Positions 17,519 to 25,460 of a stretch of 64,000 nt of DNA are shown here, one piece after another (the stretch's first letter is position 1; every line of letters starts with the position of its first letter). Source of the stretch: Planctomycetota bacterium. GTDB lineage: Bacteria > Planctomycetota > UBA1135 > GCA-002686595. The notes under the pieces were generated by a model that did not search any database, was not told where the DNA came from, and was given only the letters and a program-made list of their open reading frames with translations. The stretch spans positions 62,001 to 126,000 of the forward strand of contig JACKHT010000001.1 of assembly GCA_020638855.1 (NCBI GenBank), read 5' to 3'. Position numbers and translations under genes: made by a program.

Positions 17519-18357
17519 TGCTCACTCCCCATTCCGTGGCTCCCCTGGACATCCGAGGCGAACGCTTCGGGGACGACCGCTTGTTCTTCCTGGCAGGTCC
17601 CTGCGTGCTGGAGTCGCGCGATCTGGCCTTCGACATCGCAGGCACGCTCAAGGAGTGGTTCGCCGCACGCAACCTTTCGTTCGTGTTCAAAGCCAGCTTC
17701 GACAAAGCCAACCGTTCGAGCCTGGCCGGCGGGCGTGGTTCGGGCATGGAAGTGGGTTTGGGGTGGCTCGCGGACATCCGCAAGGAACTCGAGATCCCGG
17801 TCTTGACCGACGTGCACCTGCCCCAGCAGTGCGCCCCGGCAGCAGAAGCGGTCGATGTGCTGCAGATCCCCGCCTTCCTATGCCGCCAAACCGACCTGTT
17901 GGTGGCGGCCGCCGAAACGGGCGCGGTGGTCAACATCAAGAAGGGACAATTCATGGCTCCCTGGGACATGAAGCACGCGGTCACCAAGGTCCAGCAAAGC
18001 GGCAACGACCGCGTCTGGCTCACCGAGCGCGGCACGAGCTTTGGCTACGGCCGGTTGGTGGTCGATATGGCGGGCTTGCAGGACTTGGCCCAATGCGGCG
18101 CGCCAGTCATCTTCGACGCGACCCATTCCGTGCAGATGCCCGGCTCGGGAGGTGGATCCACGGGGGGCGACCGCACCCGCGTGCCCGCTTTGGCTCGGGC
18201 CGCCGTGGCAACCGGCCACGTCTCCGGCCTGTTCTTCGAAGTCCACCCCGATCCCGATTCGTCCCCCTCCGACGGGGCCAACATGGTGCGGCTCGACCAG
18301 TTTGAACGAGTCTTGGACGGGGTTTTGGCCGTGCATGCGGCCCTGGCCCAAGCCTAG
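17518..18357 (+). CDS. kdsA: 3-deoxy-8-phosphooctulonate (KDO-8-P) synthase
   Basis: 279 aa, the usual length. Condenses phosphoenolpyruvate with arabinose-5-phosphate to give KDO-8-P for lipid A core assembly. Motifs: FLAGPCVLES near the N-terminus, KASFDKANRSS, TDVHLPQQC, GQFMAPWDM, ERGTSFGYGRLVVD, DATHSVQ and FFEVHPDPDSSPSDGAN. The Cys in AGPC, where metal-independent enzymes have Asn, marks it as the metal-dependent class. It ends 15 bases from the convergent phosphatase gene. It shows that the organism makes KDO, and so probably an LPS-bearing outer membrane. Confidence 0.96.
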   Translation: MLTPHSVAPLDIRGERFGDDRLFFLAGPCVLESRDLAFDIAGTLKEWFAARNLSFVFKASFDKANRSSLAGGRGSGMEVGLGWLADIRKELEIPVLTDVHLPQQCAPAAEAVDVLQIPAFLCRQTDLLVAAAETGAVVNIKKGQFMAPWDMKHAVTKVQQSGNDRVWLTERGTSFGYGRLVVDMAGLQDLAQCGAPVIFDATHSVQMPGSGGGSTGGDRTRVPALARAAVATGHVSGLFFEVHPDPDSSPSDGANMVRLDQFERVLDGVLAVHAALAQA

Positions 18358-18372
18358 CTCGCTGGCCGCGAA

Positions 18373-20046
18373 TCAGCGCAAGGCGGAACGCAACAAGTGA
18401 CCGTCGACTCCGGCGGGATCGATTCCCACCAGGTGCAACAACGTCGGAACGATGTCTTGGCTACCCGCTTCCCCATGAACCGCACCACTTCGGAACGGTG
18501 ATCCAAGGAAGTACAGGGGCAGCCGCCGATCGTACGCGTACGGAGTCCCGTGGGTCGTTCCCGTTTGCCAGCCCTTGAGCCAGCCGGGAAGCTGCAGCAC
18601 GCTTACATCGGCCGAATAGCGCGGGTCGTAGGCATTGCGGTAGAAGCCCAGCAAAGGATCGTCGGTGGGATCCTTGGAAGCGAGCTGCTCCAAGGTGTAA
18701 GCGGCATGGACCCAGGGCTCCTTGGCGATCGTAGCAGCTGCCACACGCCGTGCCTCGGCCCCGTCGATACCGCGTTCCTTCAGCTCACCCAATTCGAAGT
18801 AGACGTCGCCGTCGAAGAAATGGGGGCGCAGCCCGCGCCCTTTGTCGTCCGTACCAAAGGCCTCGGCGAGGGCTTCGGCCACGTGCTTCTGGGCCAACTG
18901 GATCGCACTGGCTTCGATGCGGCCCTTGCTTTCGACTCCAGGAATGGTCACCTCCGATTCGGGCAAGGGCAACACCCCGTGGTCGGCGGTCAATGCGAGC
19001 ACCCAGTGATCGGCGCCCACCCGCTCGTCGAGCAACTGGAACAACCCCGCCAAGTCATGGTCGATGTGCACGATGCTATCGGTCACCTCGAGGCTGTATG
19101 GCCCGTAGGTATGTCCCAACTTGTCCGGTCCCGAAAGGCTGACGCCTAAAAAGTCGGGGACGTCGTCCGCACCCAGATCGTTCTCGACCACGAGCTGACG
19201 CGCCATCTCCAGCGTGATGGTGTCGCCTACCGGCGAGTACTGAACTTGACGGCTGAGCAAGACGCGCTTGTCTCCTTCCGGAACCGCGTCCTTGCTGCCT
19301 TCGAATGCGTGCGGGAAGGTTCGACCCCCGCCGGGAAACGAGCCCTCCCCTTCCCGGTCATCGGGAGCGGTGTGGGGCGGCAGGTGTTCCGCATCCAAGC
19401 TTGGGTTCCAAACGTAGCCCGCAAAGCGGCGCGCCCAACCGGCATTGAAGCGGGTCACGTAACCCGGCAAGACTTGGGCGTAGCCCGTCGAAGTTTGGAA
19501 CCCTCCCCCATCGCTCCACCAAAGCGCCAAGTCCCCATGGTGCCCAGCCATGCAAACCGCCGAACGGTCCTTGCCGCTGACCGAAAACACCTTGGATGCC
19601 GGATTCTTCGCTTTGAGGTAGTCCCCCAGGCTGGGTTTGCCCAGGTTGTGGGCCGACACGCTGGCCACGGTTCCGATGCCCGCGTCGGTCACGTCGCGCG
19701 CTTCGGGATCGGCCACGCAATACGAGGTTTCGCCCGTGTCGCGCGAACGCAGCCGATTGCCCACGATTCCATGCGTGCGCGGCAGACAGCCCGTGGACAT
19801 GGTCGCATGCCCCGGTCCCGTTTCGGTGCAGGAGTAGGGCAAGGCGGCCTCCTCGAAGCGGACGCCCTGGTGCACGATCCGCCCCAAGCCCCCATCGAGC
19901 TGGGACTCCATGCGCAAGAGCTGCTCGGGGATGAATTGGTCGATGGCCAAAAGGACGATCAACCGGGGCGTTTGAGCCGCTTCGGGAGCTTGGGCCGGAG
20001 CCTGGGTCCAAGAAGCAGCGAGCGAGAGCGCGATGGAGAGCAGCAT
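18373..20046 (-). CDS. PafA-like alkaline phosphatase / phosphodiesterase superfamily, exported
   Basis: 557 aa with an N-terminal signal peptide (LLSIALSLAAS). Alkaline-phosphatase superfamily fold: the metal-binding Asp in LLAIDQF, the nucleophile motif TETGPGHATMSTG (Thr), SGPDKLGHTYGP and ALTADHGVLPLP. The arrangement resembles the Thr-nucleophile PafA phosphomonoesterases rather than PhoA. It probably releases phosphate from organic esters in the periplasm. ATG at 20046. Its upstream region separates it from the divergent riboswitch RNA. Confidence 0.88.
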   Translation of the reverse strand: MLLSIALSLAASWTQAPAQAPEAAQTPRLIVLLAIDQFIPEQLLRMESQLDGGLGRIVHQGVRFEEAALPYSCTETGPGHATMSTGCLPRTHGIVGNRLRSRDTGETSYCVADPEARDVTDAGIGTVASVSAHNLGKPSLGDYLKAKNPASKVFSVSGKDRSAVCMAGHHGDLALWWSDGGGFQTSTGYAQVLPGYVTRFNAGWARRFAGYVWNPSLDAEHLPPHTAPDDREGEGSFPGGGRTFPHAFEGSKDAVPEGDKRVLLSRQVQYSPVGDTITLEMARQLVVENDLGADDVPDFLGVSLSGPDKLGHTYGPYSLEVTDSIVHIDHDLAGLFQLLDERVGADHWVLALTADHGVLPLPESEVTIPGVESKGRIEASAIQLAQKHVAEALAEAFGTDDKGRGLRPHFFDGDVYFELGELKERGIDGAEARRVAAATIAKEPWVHAAYTLEQLASKDPTDDPLLGFYRNAYDPRYSADVSVLQLPGWLKGWQTGTTHGTPYAYDRRLPLYFLGSPFRSGAVHGEAGSQDIVPTLLHLVGIDPAGVDGHLLRSALR

Positions 20047-20257
20047 GGCAAAGGGGTGAGATCACCCGGAGTTGGGAGCGGCCTGGAGTACGGTTTTTGG
20101 GCAGCCAAGGCGCCATTAGCTCCGCTAGAGGAACCCTCCGCAAGGGCACAACTCCTGATTTAAGCGGAGCTTACGCCAGCAGGAAGGTTTTTCCACACGA
20201 AAAGCGACTTCCTAAACTGGCCGATCGCCCACAGCGGGGTATCTTCCCGTGCTCCAA

Positions 20258-20345
20258 CGATGAAACGACACGGGCAAACCGGCCGCAAGACCGGGACGCA
20301 AAGCCACGGGCCCCCCTGGGGAAGCCGAGCTGCCGAATCTCATCG
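20258..20345 (+). promoter_or_regulatory. Cyclic di-GMP-I (GEMM) riboswitch
   Basis: The sequence carries the conserved blocks of the class I c-di-GMP aptamer: CACGGGCAAACC at 20269-20280, GGGACGCAAAGCC at 20293-20305 and GAAGCCGAGCTGCCGA at 20321-20336. The outer stem is perfect: CGATGA (20258-20263) pairs with TCATCG (20340-20345). The first internal helix is capped by a loop containing GCAA. It precedes no convincing coding sequence; the transcript continues into the structured RNA ending at the terminator at 20874-20913. Confidence 0.9.
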
Positions 20346-20873
20346 GACCCTTCTGGAAGTCTCATCCGAGGAGCGAGACGGAACCTTGGTTCTGCCTCGG
20401 ACAGAGGCGTCCAGGAAAGGGGGAACATCCTTCCTTACCTGACGAGGGGGTCCGGCTCCGGCCGGACCCAACCCTCTCCCCCCGGGGCGTGCCCAAGCAC
20501 GTAGGAACACCATGCTGCCCCCGCTACCCAGCCAACCCAAACCGTCCCGGGTCCAACGCTTTGGCCTCCGGAAACGAAATGGCGCGCGGGGCTCCATGCA
20601 GAAAACCCTTCGGTCCTCTGGATCGGGGGCTCGGTTGCGGCGCCTTGGGTTGGGGAACCCTAAGTCGCAACCAAGGATCGGTGGTGCGGTTGTCTGTGGG
20701 GACGGACAACCATTCCGTAAGCCGGTCCGCTCTTTCGCGCTGTCCCGGTGTTGGGGAACACCTGTGAGACGCGCATCCCGGATGGGAAGTGTTTCACTTC
20801 CTGGAGTCGTAAGGGGGAGTGTTACGGCTTAGCCGTACGCGAACGACGGGGCTTCGGCCCCTTCCGGGATCAT

Positions 20874-20913
20874 GGGCCCGCAAGCGCTTCGGCGTTTGCG
20901 GGTCCTCCTTTTT
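20874..20913 (+). terminator. Intrinsic terminator of the riboswitch RNA
   Basis: A 14-bp stem (20874-20887 with 20892-20905, two G-U pairs) is capped by a UUCG tetraloop and followed by TCCTTTTT. This is the clearest U-tract terminator in the window and faces the plus strand, so it ends the RNA begun at the riboswitch. Confidence 0.9.
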
Positions 20914-20961
20914 GCTGGGCTCGAAGATTGCTGGGTTCGAAGAATGCTCGGCTCGCAGGGC
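20914..20961. repeat. Three tandem 16-bp repeats
   Basis: Units at 20914-20929 and 20930-20945 differ at two positions (GCTGGGCTCGAAGATT type). A third, more diverged unit fills 20946-20961. They sit between the RNA terminator and the end of the sigma-factor gene. No function is evident. Confidence 0.6.
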
Positions 20962-20967
20962 GGCGGC

Positions 20968-21924
20968 TCAGTCGGCCAGCGGCTCGGCTTCACGGCTGGG
21001 GATGCCATCTTCCTCTTCGCCAAACCGCTCGCGTAACCGCAAGATCAAGCGCGTATGGATCTTGCAGACCCGCGATTCGGACAACTGGGTCAGCTCTCCA
21101 ATCTCGCGCATGGTCAGGTCTTCCCAGTACTTGAGGTAGACGATGCGGTATTCTTGGTCGGTGAGCTTCTGCGCCACCAGCGTCAGCAAATCCTCGCGGG
21201 TGAGTCGATCCCCGGGGACTTCGCTGTGGGTATCCGGGACGGCTTCGAGCACAGGCATGTACTCATCGCCTTGGTCTTCCATCGCCATGGAACCGGTCGG
21301 AGCCATGGGAACTCCCATGCCAAACAGGCGCTGGTACTCGTCGTCCCCTAGCCCCATGGCTTGGGCCGTTTCCCGGTCGTCGGGCTCACGCCCCAATTCG
21401 GAACGCAGGGCTTCGGTGGTTCGCTTGCGCAGCTCCATGCGCTGGCGCCAAGGCCGAGGTAGCCAATCCTGGGTACGCAACTCGTCCAGCAGGGCTCCCT
21501 TGACGCGCAGCTCGCAGTAGGACTCGAAGCGCACGCCGCGCTCCGGATCGTACCCCTCGACGGCGGAAATCAGACCAACGCTACCGGCCGTCTCCAGGTC
21601 TCCGCGATCTACCGATCGGGGTAGCCGACCCGAGAACCGTCGCACAATCTCCCGGGCAAAAGCGTGGTACGTCTCGACCAAGCGGTTGCGGGTCGCTTCG
21701 CCCGGCTGGTCGCGGTATGCCTGCCACAGCTCGGGGTGGGTCAGCTGGAAAGGCTTGGCAGGTCCCGACGGCTCCGCATCTCCGGCCGCGCCCACGGGGC
21801 GCGGTCTGGAAATCGAACGGGAAGGCTTGTCGGGCTGAAGGGTGCTCAAGGAATTCGGCTGGCCAGCAGGTCGCTCCCCTAGCGGAAGCCCCCTGACAGG
21901 TACCTGGATACTACGCCCAACCAC
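20968..21924 (-). CDS. FliA/WhiG-type alternative sigma factor
   Basis: 318 aa sigma-70 family protein. Region 2 has ETAGSVGLISAVEGYDPERG and the FliA/WhiG hallmark RVKGALLDELRTQDWLPR. Region 3 follows, and region 4 has the helix-turn-helix MREIGELTQLSESRVCKIHTR. The first 60 or so residues are a low-complexity extension; the GTG at 21924 is the longest start and the true one may be internal. The class usually drives flagellar or developmental genes, but no flagellar gene lies in the window. It converges on the c-di-GMP-responsive RNA. Confidence 0.85.
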   Translation of the reverse strand: MVGRSIQVPVRGLPLGERPAGQPNSLSTLQPDKPSRSISRPRPVGAAGDAEPSGPAKPFQLTHPELWQAYRDQPGEATRNRLVETYHAFAREIVRRFSGRLPRSVDRGDLETAGSVGLISAVEGYDPERGVRFESYCELRVKGALLDELRTQDWLPRPWRQRMELRKRTTEALRSELGREPDDRETAQAMGLGDDEYQRLFGMGVPMAPTGSMAMEDQGDEYMPVLEAVPDTHSEVPGDRLTREDLLTLVAQKLTDQEYRIVYLKYWEDLTMREIGELTQLSESRVCKIHTRLILRLRERFGEEEDGIPSREAEPLAD

Positions 21925-22139
21925 CTCCGATCAACGGTTTGCCATGGCATGCCAGGGAAGCGTCCCTGCAAAGGCACCCCAGCCTTCCCAAATCCGCAGC
22001 AATCGCCCCAATGGAGCCAGGATTCGGCACTTCACGCCAACACTCTCCGATTCCCGAGAACGGCAACGGTACGCACAAAAAATCGTCCATCGGAAGCATC
22101 GCAAACCGTGTGGGGGCGGCTGTGGGCACCCCTGCGCCC

Positions 22140-22586
22140 TCAATCGTGAGGCAAAGGATCGGGACCAAAACCAAGCCGACCCAAGACCAGCGCTTCCGCT
22201 TGGCGCATCTCGGCCCGGTCCTCGGGGTCGTGGTCGTCCCACCCGCACAAGTGCAGGGTTCCATGGACCAGGTACAAGGCGAGTTCACGCTCCACCGGAA
22301 CGCCCCGCTCGGCCGCCACCCGGCGGGCACAATCCACGCTGACGTACAGCTCGCCCACTGGCCCGGGCCCCTCGTCTCCCAGGTCGAAAGAAATCACATC
22401 GGTCGGGCTGGGATCCCCCAGAAACTCCGCGTGCATGCGAGCCAAGGTCGGGTCATCGACAAACACGACACTCAGCTCGGCCTCGGGCCGATCGCCGTGA
22501 TCCAGCGCCGCTTGCACGATTTCTTGGACCTCATTCGGTGCAAACCACGCGGGTTCCACCGTCCAATGTGCTTCGCAAGCCCCCAC
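22140..22586 (-). CDS. ybeY: Endoribonuclease YbeY
   Basis: 148 aa zinc-dependent RNase involved in 16S rRNA 3' processing and ribosome quality control. The metal motif is HGTLHLCGWDDH (His108, His112, His119); the third His is one residue further than in the common HGxLHLxGYDH form because of a doubled Asp. PTDVISFDLG is also conserved. GTG start, 6 bases after the phoH stop, with GGGGAG upstream. The phoH-ybeY order is widely conserved. Confidence 0.93.
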   Translation of the reverse strand: MGACEAHWTVEPAWFAPNEVQEIVQAALDHGDRPEAELSVVFVDDPTLARMHAEFLGDPSPTDVISFDLGDEGPGPVGELYVSVDCARRVAAERGVPVERELALYLVHGTLHLCGWDDHDPEDRAEMRQAEALVLGRLGFGPDPLPHD

Positions 22587-22592
22587 CTTGGA

Positions 22593-23609
22593 TCACTCCC
22601 CTTCGGGGGCGTCTTCCTTTTTGGCGGGCGCTTGGTAGGCCTTGATGATTTGGGCCACCAACGGGTGCCGCACCACGTCGTCCGTGGAGAACTCGACCGC
22701 TCCGACCCCTTCGAATCCGCGCAAGCGCTGGACCGCGTCGATCAACCCGCTGCGCACATGGCTGGGCAAATCGTTCTGGCTGGGGTCGCCGGTCACCACC
22801 ATGTGCGACCCTTCTCCCAATCGGGTCAAGAACATCTTCATCTGACCGATGGTCGTGTTCTGGGCTTCATCCAGAATGACAAAGGCATTCGAAAGGGTCC
22901 GTCCCCGCATGTAGGCCAAGGGGGCGACTTCGATCACGCCGGCTTCTTCAAGGCGCGCTAGGTCATCGCTATGGATCATGTCGTACAGGGCGTCGTAGAT
23001 CGGCCGCATGTACGGGTTGAGCTTTTGTTGCAGGTCTCCGGGCAAGAATCCCAGGTGCTCTCCGGCTTCCACCACCGGACGCGTGATGATCAAACGTCGG
23101 ACCTCTCCACGCCGCAGCAGCTTGACCGCTGCGCTCACAGCCAGATACGTCTTGCCGGTACCGGCTGCACCCAAGGCAAAGATCAAGGTGCGCTTGTCGA
23201 TCAGGTCCAGATAGCGTCGCTGGTTTTCGTTGCGCGGCTCGATCGCACGCATGCGAAACCCCGTCCATGGCCGGTCAGGCGTGGCATAGGGAGTTGGATT
23301 GCGTCCGTTGGTCCGCTGTGGCGCAGACTCCGAATCCCTTCCACTCGAAGGCTTCTTACCTCCCAGGAGGATGGCTTCGATGTCCTTCAGGTCGAGGTCG
23401 CGACCTTTGCGAGCCTTGCCCAGTAGGTGTTCGATGCGACGACTGGCTTCGGCGATGGAATCATCGGTTCCCTTGAGCCTTAAGGTCCCTGAGCGCGCGA
23501 AGATCTCAATGTCCAGCTCCTGGCGCATCAGCTTGGCGAACCGGTCAAAGGGGCCCAGGACCAGAATCGCTTCGTCGTGGGTTTTCAGGGGGATGGTGAT
23601 TTCGGGCAA
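22593..23609 (-). CDS. PhoH-like ATPase
   Basis: About 338 aa from the TTG at 23609, chosen because GGAGGAG lies three bases upstream and because the family-like sequence begins there (LPEITIPL). The open frame runs on to 23795 but encodes an unrelated low-complexity stretch. A short KH-like N-terminal part is followed by the ATPase core: Walker A GAAGTGKTYLA, then TRPVVEAGEHLGFLPGD, Walker B VILDEAQNTT and TGDPSQNDLP. It probably acts with YbeY in RNA metabolism. It lies downstream of cdsA with about 158 bases between. Confidence 0.9.
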   Translation of the reverse strand: MPEITIPLKTHDEAILVLGPFDRFAKLMRQELDIEIFARSGTLRLKGTDDSIAEASRRIEHLLGKARKGRDLDLKDIEAILLGGKKPSSGRDSESAPQRTNGRNPTPYATPDRPWTGFRMRAIEPRNENQRRYLDLIDKRTLIFALGAAGTGKTYLAVSAAVKLLRRGEVRRLIITRPVVEAGEHLGFLPGDLQQKLNPYMRPIYDALYDMIHSDDLARLEEAGVIEVAPLAYMRGRTLSNAFVILDEAQNTTIGQMKMFLTRLGEGSHMVVTGDPSQNDLPSHVRSGLIDAVQRLRGFEGVGAVEFSTDDVVRHPLVAQIIKAYQAPAKKEDAPEGE

Positions 23610-23767
23610 TGACTCCTCCAGGGGACCTGCAGGATCCCCGGCCCAGGCGCTGCTGTCAATACGCTGGGACCGTTCCTCCGGCGGAGAAGCGGAAGCATGC
23701 GGCTCCGCCAGACACCGCCGTCCACACAGTCCGCGCTCCGCCTGTGGGCGTGAGTCTGCGGGCCCGC

Positions 23768-24682
23768 TTAGAACCAGCGGAACAGGAAGGGCCAAGTCAG
23801 AGCCGCCAAAGGAGCACTGAACAGCAGGCTATCGACCAAATCGAGCATCCCCCCAGAAGGCCCAAACCAAGTCCCCGAATCCTTCACGCCAGCTTTGCGC
23901 TTCCAAAAGCTCTCGTACAGGTCTCCAGCTTGCGCTGCCAGATTGATGCTGGCACCGGCCACTGCCCCCGCCCAGTAGCCCGGGGCCGCAAGTTCCGATC
24001 CCGGAGGAAACCACCCCCAGGCTTGGCAGCCAATGCCAAACCCAATCCCCGACAACAGCGACCCGACACACCCAGCGGTGGTCTTGCCAGGGCTCAAGCG
24101 CGGAAAGGGGTGGCTTCGGCCCAGCAAACTCCCGACGTAGTAACCGGCAATGTCACCCACCTTGGAAAGCACCACCAACGCCATCAGGGCGGGCAGCCCA
24201 CCCAAGAGACGCGTGGGGTACAGGCATGCCAGAGGCACCACCAACCAAACCCAAGCCTGGGCGCGTTGGAACCCGGCAATGGACTTGCCCTCCTCGATCG
24301 TTGGCGAGGAAGCGCGAACGGCCTGTGCGATCCCGTACACCAGAGGCGCTCCCAGCAGCATCGCCAGCCAAGTGGCTGCGTAGCGCGGCAACCCTTGCCA
24401 CCCAGGCCAATCCACGCCCCAGACCGGATCCCACAAGAGCGGCCAAATGCCCGTGGCCCATACGATGGCGAGGCACATGGGCAGCCAACGACTGTTTCGA
24501 AAGGGCAGCCCCATGCGATGGCCTTCGAGAGCGCCTAGCCCAGCCAGAACGGCCGCTAGGAGCGCCACGGTTCGCTCGCCCCCTGGCAAACCGGCCAACC
24601 ACAAGAGCCCCGCGAGAACGGCCGCCAAGCCAGCCCCCACCAGGGTTCGTTTGCGGATCTTCTGGGCCTTGATGGGATCCAT
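23768..24682 (-). CDS. cdsA: Phosphatidate cytidylyltransferase
   Basis: 304 aa polytopic membrane enzyme making CDP-diacylglycerol from phosphatidate and CTP. The C-terminal signature region is present: SKVGDIAGYYVGSLLGR, SPGKTTAG, then QAGDLYESFWKRKAGVKDSG and GPSGGMLDLVDS. Compared with the usual PGHGGxLDRxDS, the His is Ser and the Arg is Leu, a notable deviation. It follows uppS by 15 bases, an order seen in many bacteria. Confidence 0.88.
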   Translation of the reverse strand: MDPIKAQKIRKRTLVGAGLAAVLAGLLWLAGLPGGERTVALLAAVLAGLGALEGHRMGLPFRNSRWLPMCLAIVWATGIWPLLWDPVWGVDWPGWQGLPRYAATWLAMLLGAPLVYGIAQAVRASSPTIEEGKSIAGFQRAQAWVWLVVPLACLYPTRLLGGLPALMALVVLSKVGDIAGYYVGSLLGRSHPFPRLSPGKTTAGCVGSLLSGIGFGIGCQAWGWFPPGSELAAPGYWAGAVAGASINLAAQAGDLYESFWKRKAGVKDSGTWFGPSGGMLDLVDSLLFSAPLAALTWPFLFRWF

Positions 24683-24697
24683 GGCTGGTCGGCCGCG

Positions 24698-25450
24698 CTA
24701 CGCGCGTTCCTTCGGTCCGGATGCCTTTTCGGGCACCATTCCAAACTTGCGGTGGCGCGAACCAAACGAACGGAACGCTTCGTGCAGAGCCGCGCGTTTG
24801 AACTCGGGCCAGCCAATGCTGGAGACGAACAGTTCCGCGTAGCTCAATTGCCACAGGAGAAAATTGGACAAACGCATTTCCCCAGCCGTGCGAATGATCA
24901 AGTCCGGATCGGGGGTCTCCGGGTCGTACAAGTACGCGCGCAAGGTCTCTTCGTCGACTCGAGAAGGATCGATACGCCCAGCCTGCACGTCGGCTCCAAA
25001 GGCCTTTAAGGCATCCGCGATTTCGCTGCGTCCCCCGTAGGAGAGTGCGAGGCGCAACACCATTCCGGTGTTCGAACGGGTTCGTTCCTCGGTGCGCTGC
25101 AATTCGCTCTGGACCACGGCCGGGAGGTCCTGGAGTCGGCCAATGCAGCGCAAGCGCACCCCGTTCTCCATCAACGTGGCCAGTTCGCGACGCAAGAAGA
25201 CACGTAGCAGCCGCATCAAGTAGCGCACTTCGGTACTGGGTCGCTTCCAGTTCTCCACCGAGAAGGCGTACAAGGTCAAACTGCCAATCCCCAACCGCGC
25301 GCACTCCGTCGTAACCTCCCGTACCGACTGCACCCCCGCGACGTGACCACGGACACGCGGCATTCCGCGTTCGGTGGCCCAACGACCGTTGCCATCCATG
25401 ATGATGGCCACATGCTCGGGAAGGGGGTCGGGGAATTCGGGGTGTTGCAC
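24698..25450 (-). CDS. uppS: Undecaprenyl diphosphate synthase
   Basis: 250 aa cis-prenyltransferase making the C55 carrier for peptidoglycan and LPS. Motifs: IIMDGNGRWA with catalytic Asp19, RGHVAGVQS, AFSVENW and IIRTAGEMRLSNFLLWQ followed by YAE. GTG start at 25450, 10 bases after the purA stop. Confidence 0.96.
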   Translation of the reverse strand: MQHPEFPDPLPEHVAIIMDGNGRWATERGMPRVRGHVAGVQSVREVTTECARLGIGSLTLYAFSVENWKRPSTEVRYLMRLLRVFLRRELATLMENGVRLRCIGRLQDLPAVVQSELQRTEERTRSNTGMVLRLALSYGGRSEIADALKAFGADVQAGRIDPSRVDEETLRAYLYDPETPDPDLIIRTAGEMRLSNFLLWQLSYAELFVSSIGWPEFKRAALHEAFRSFGSRHRKFGMVPEKASGPKERA

Positions 25451-25460
25451 GGATTCGGAA

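Larger units (their letters stand above)
20258..20913 (+). ncRNA. Long structured RNA downstream of the c-di-GMP riboswitch, class unknown
   Basis: After the aptamer the strand holds a chain of strong hairpins. Stems are at 20448-20456/20461-20469 and 20633-20639/20666-20672 (with an inner stem 20644-20651/20656-20664), then 20688-20694/20705-20711, 20747-20752/20757-20762 and 20785-20791/20795-20801. Two more follow at 20823-20828/20832-20837 and 20848-20852/20857-20861 (UUCG loop), then the intrinsic terminator. Two hairpins end in the same GTTGGGGAAC tip. Conserved blocks of RNase P RNA, tmRNA, 6S RNA and SRP RNA were looked for and not seen. It may be a riboswitch-controlled ribozyme or regulatory RNA. 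It lies between genes on the minus strand. Confidence 0.65.

Noticed and set aside
20512..20832. 106-codon plus-strand frame after the c-di-GMP riboswitch, with AGGA ahead of its ATG
   Set aside because: The product is a low-complexity basic peptide with no family resemblance, and the frame is crossed by many strong hairpins better explained as structured RNA. It ends inside a hairpin.
20346..20873. RNase P RNA, tmRNA, 6S RNA, SRP RNA or a group I/II intron as identity of the RNA
   Set aside because: Conserved blocks of these classes (such as GAGGAAAGTCC of RNase P, the tmRNA ends, or a group II domain V) were not found by eye; a covariance search is needed to be sure.
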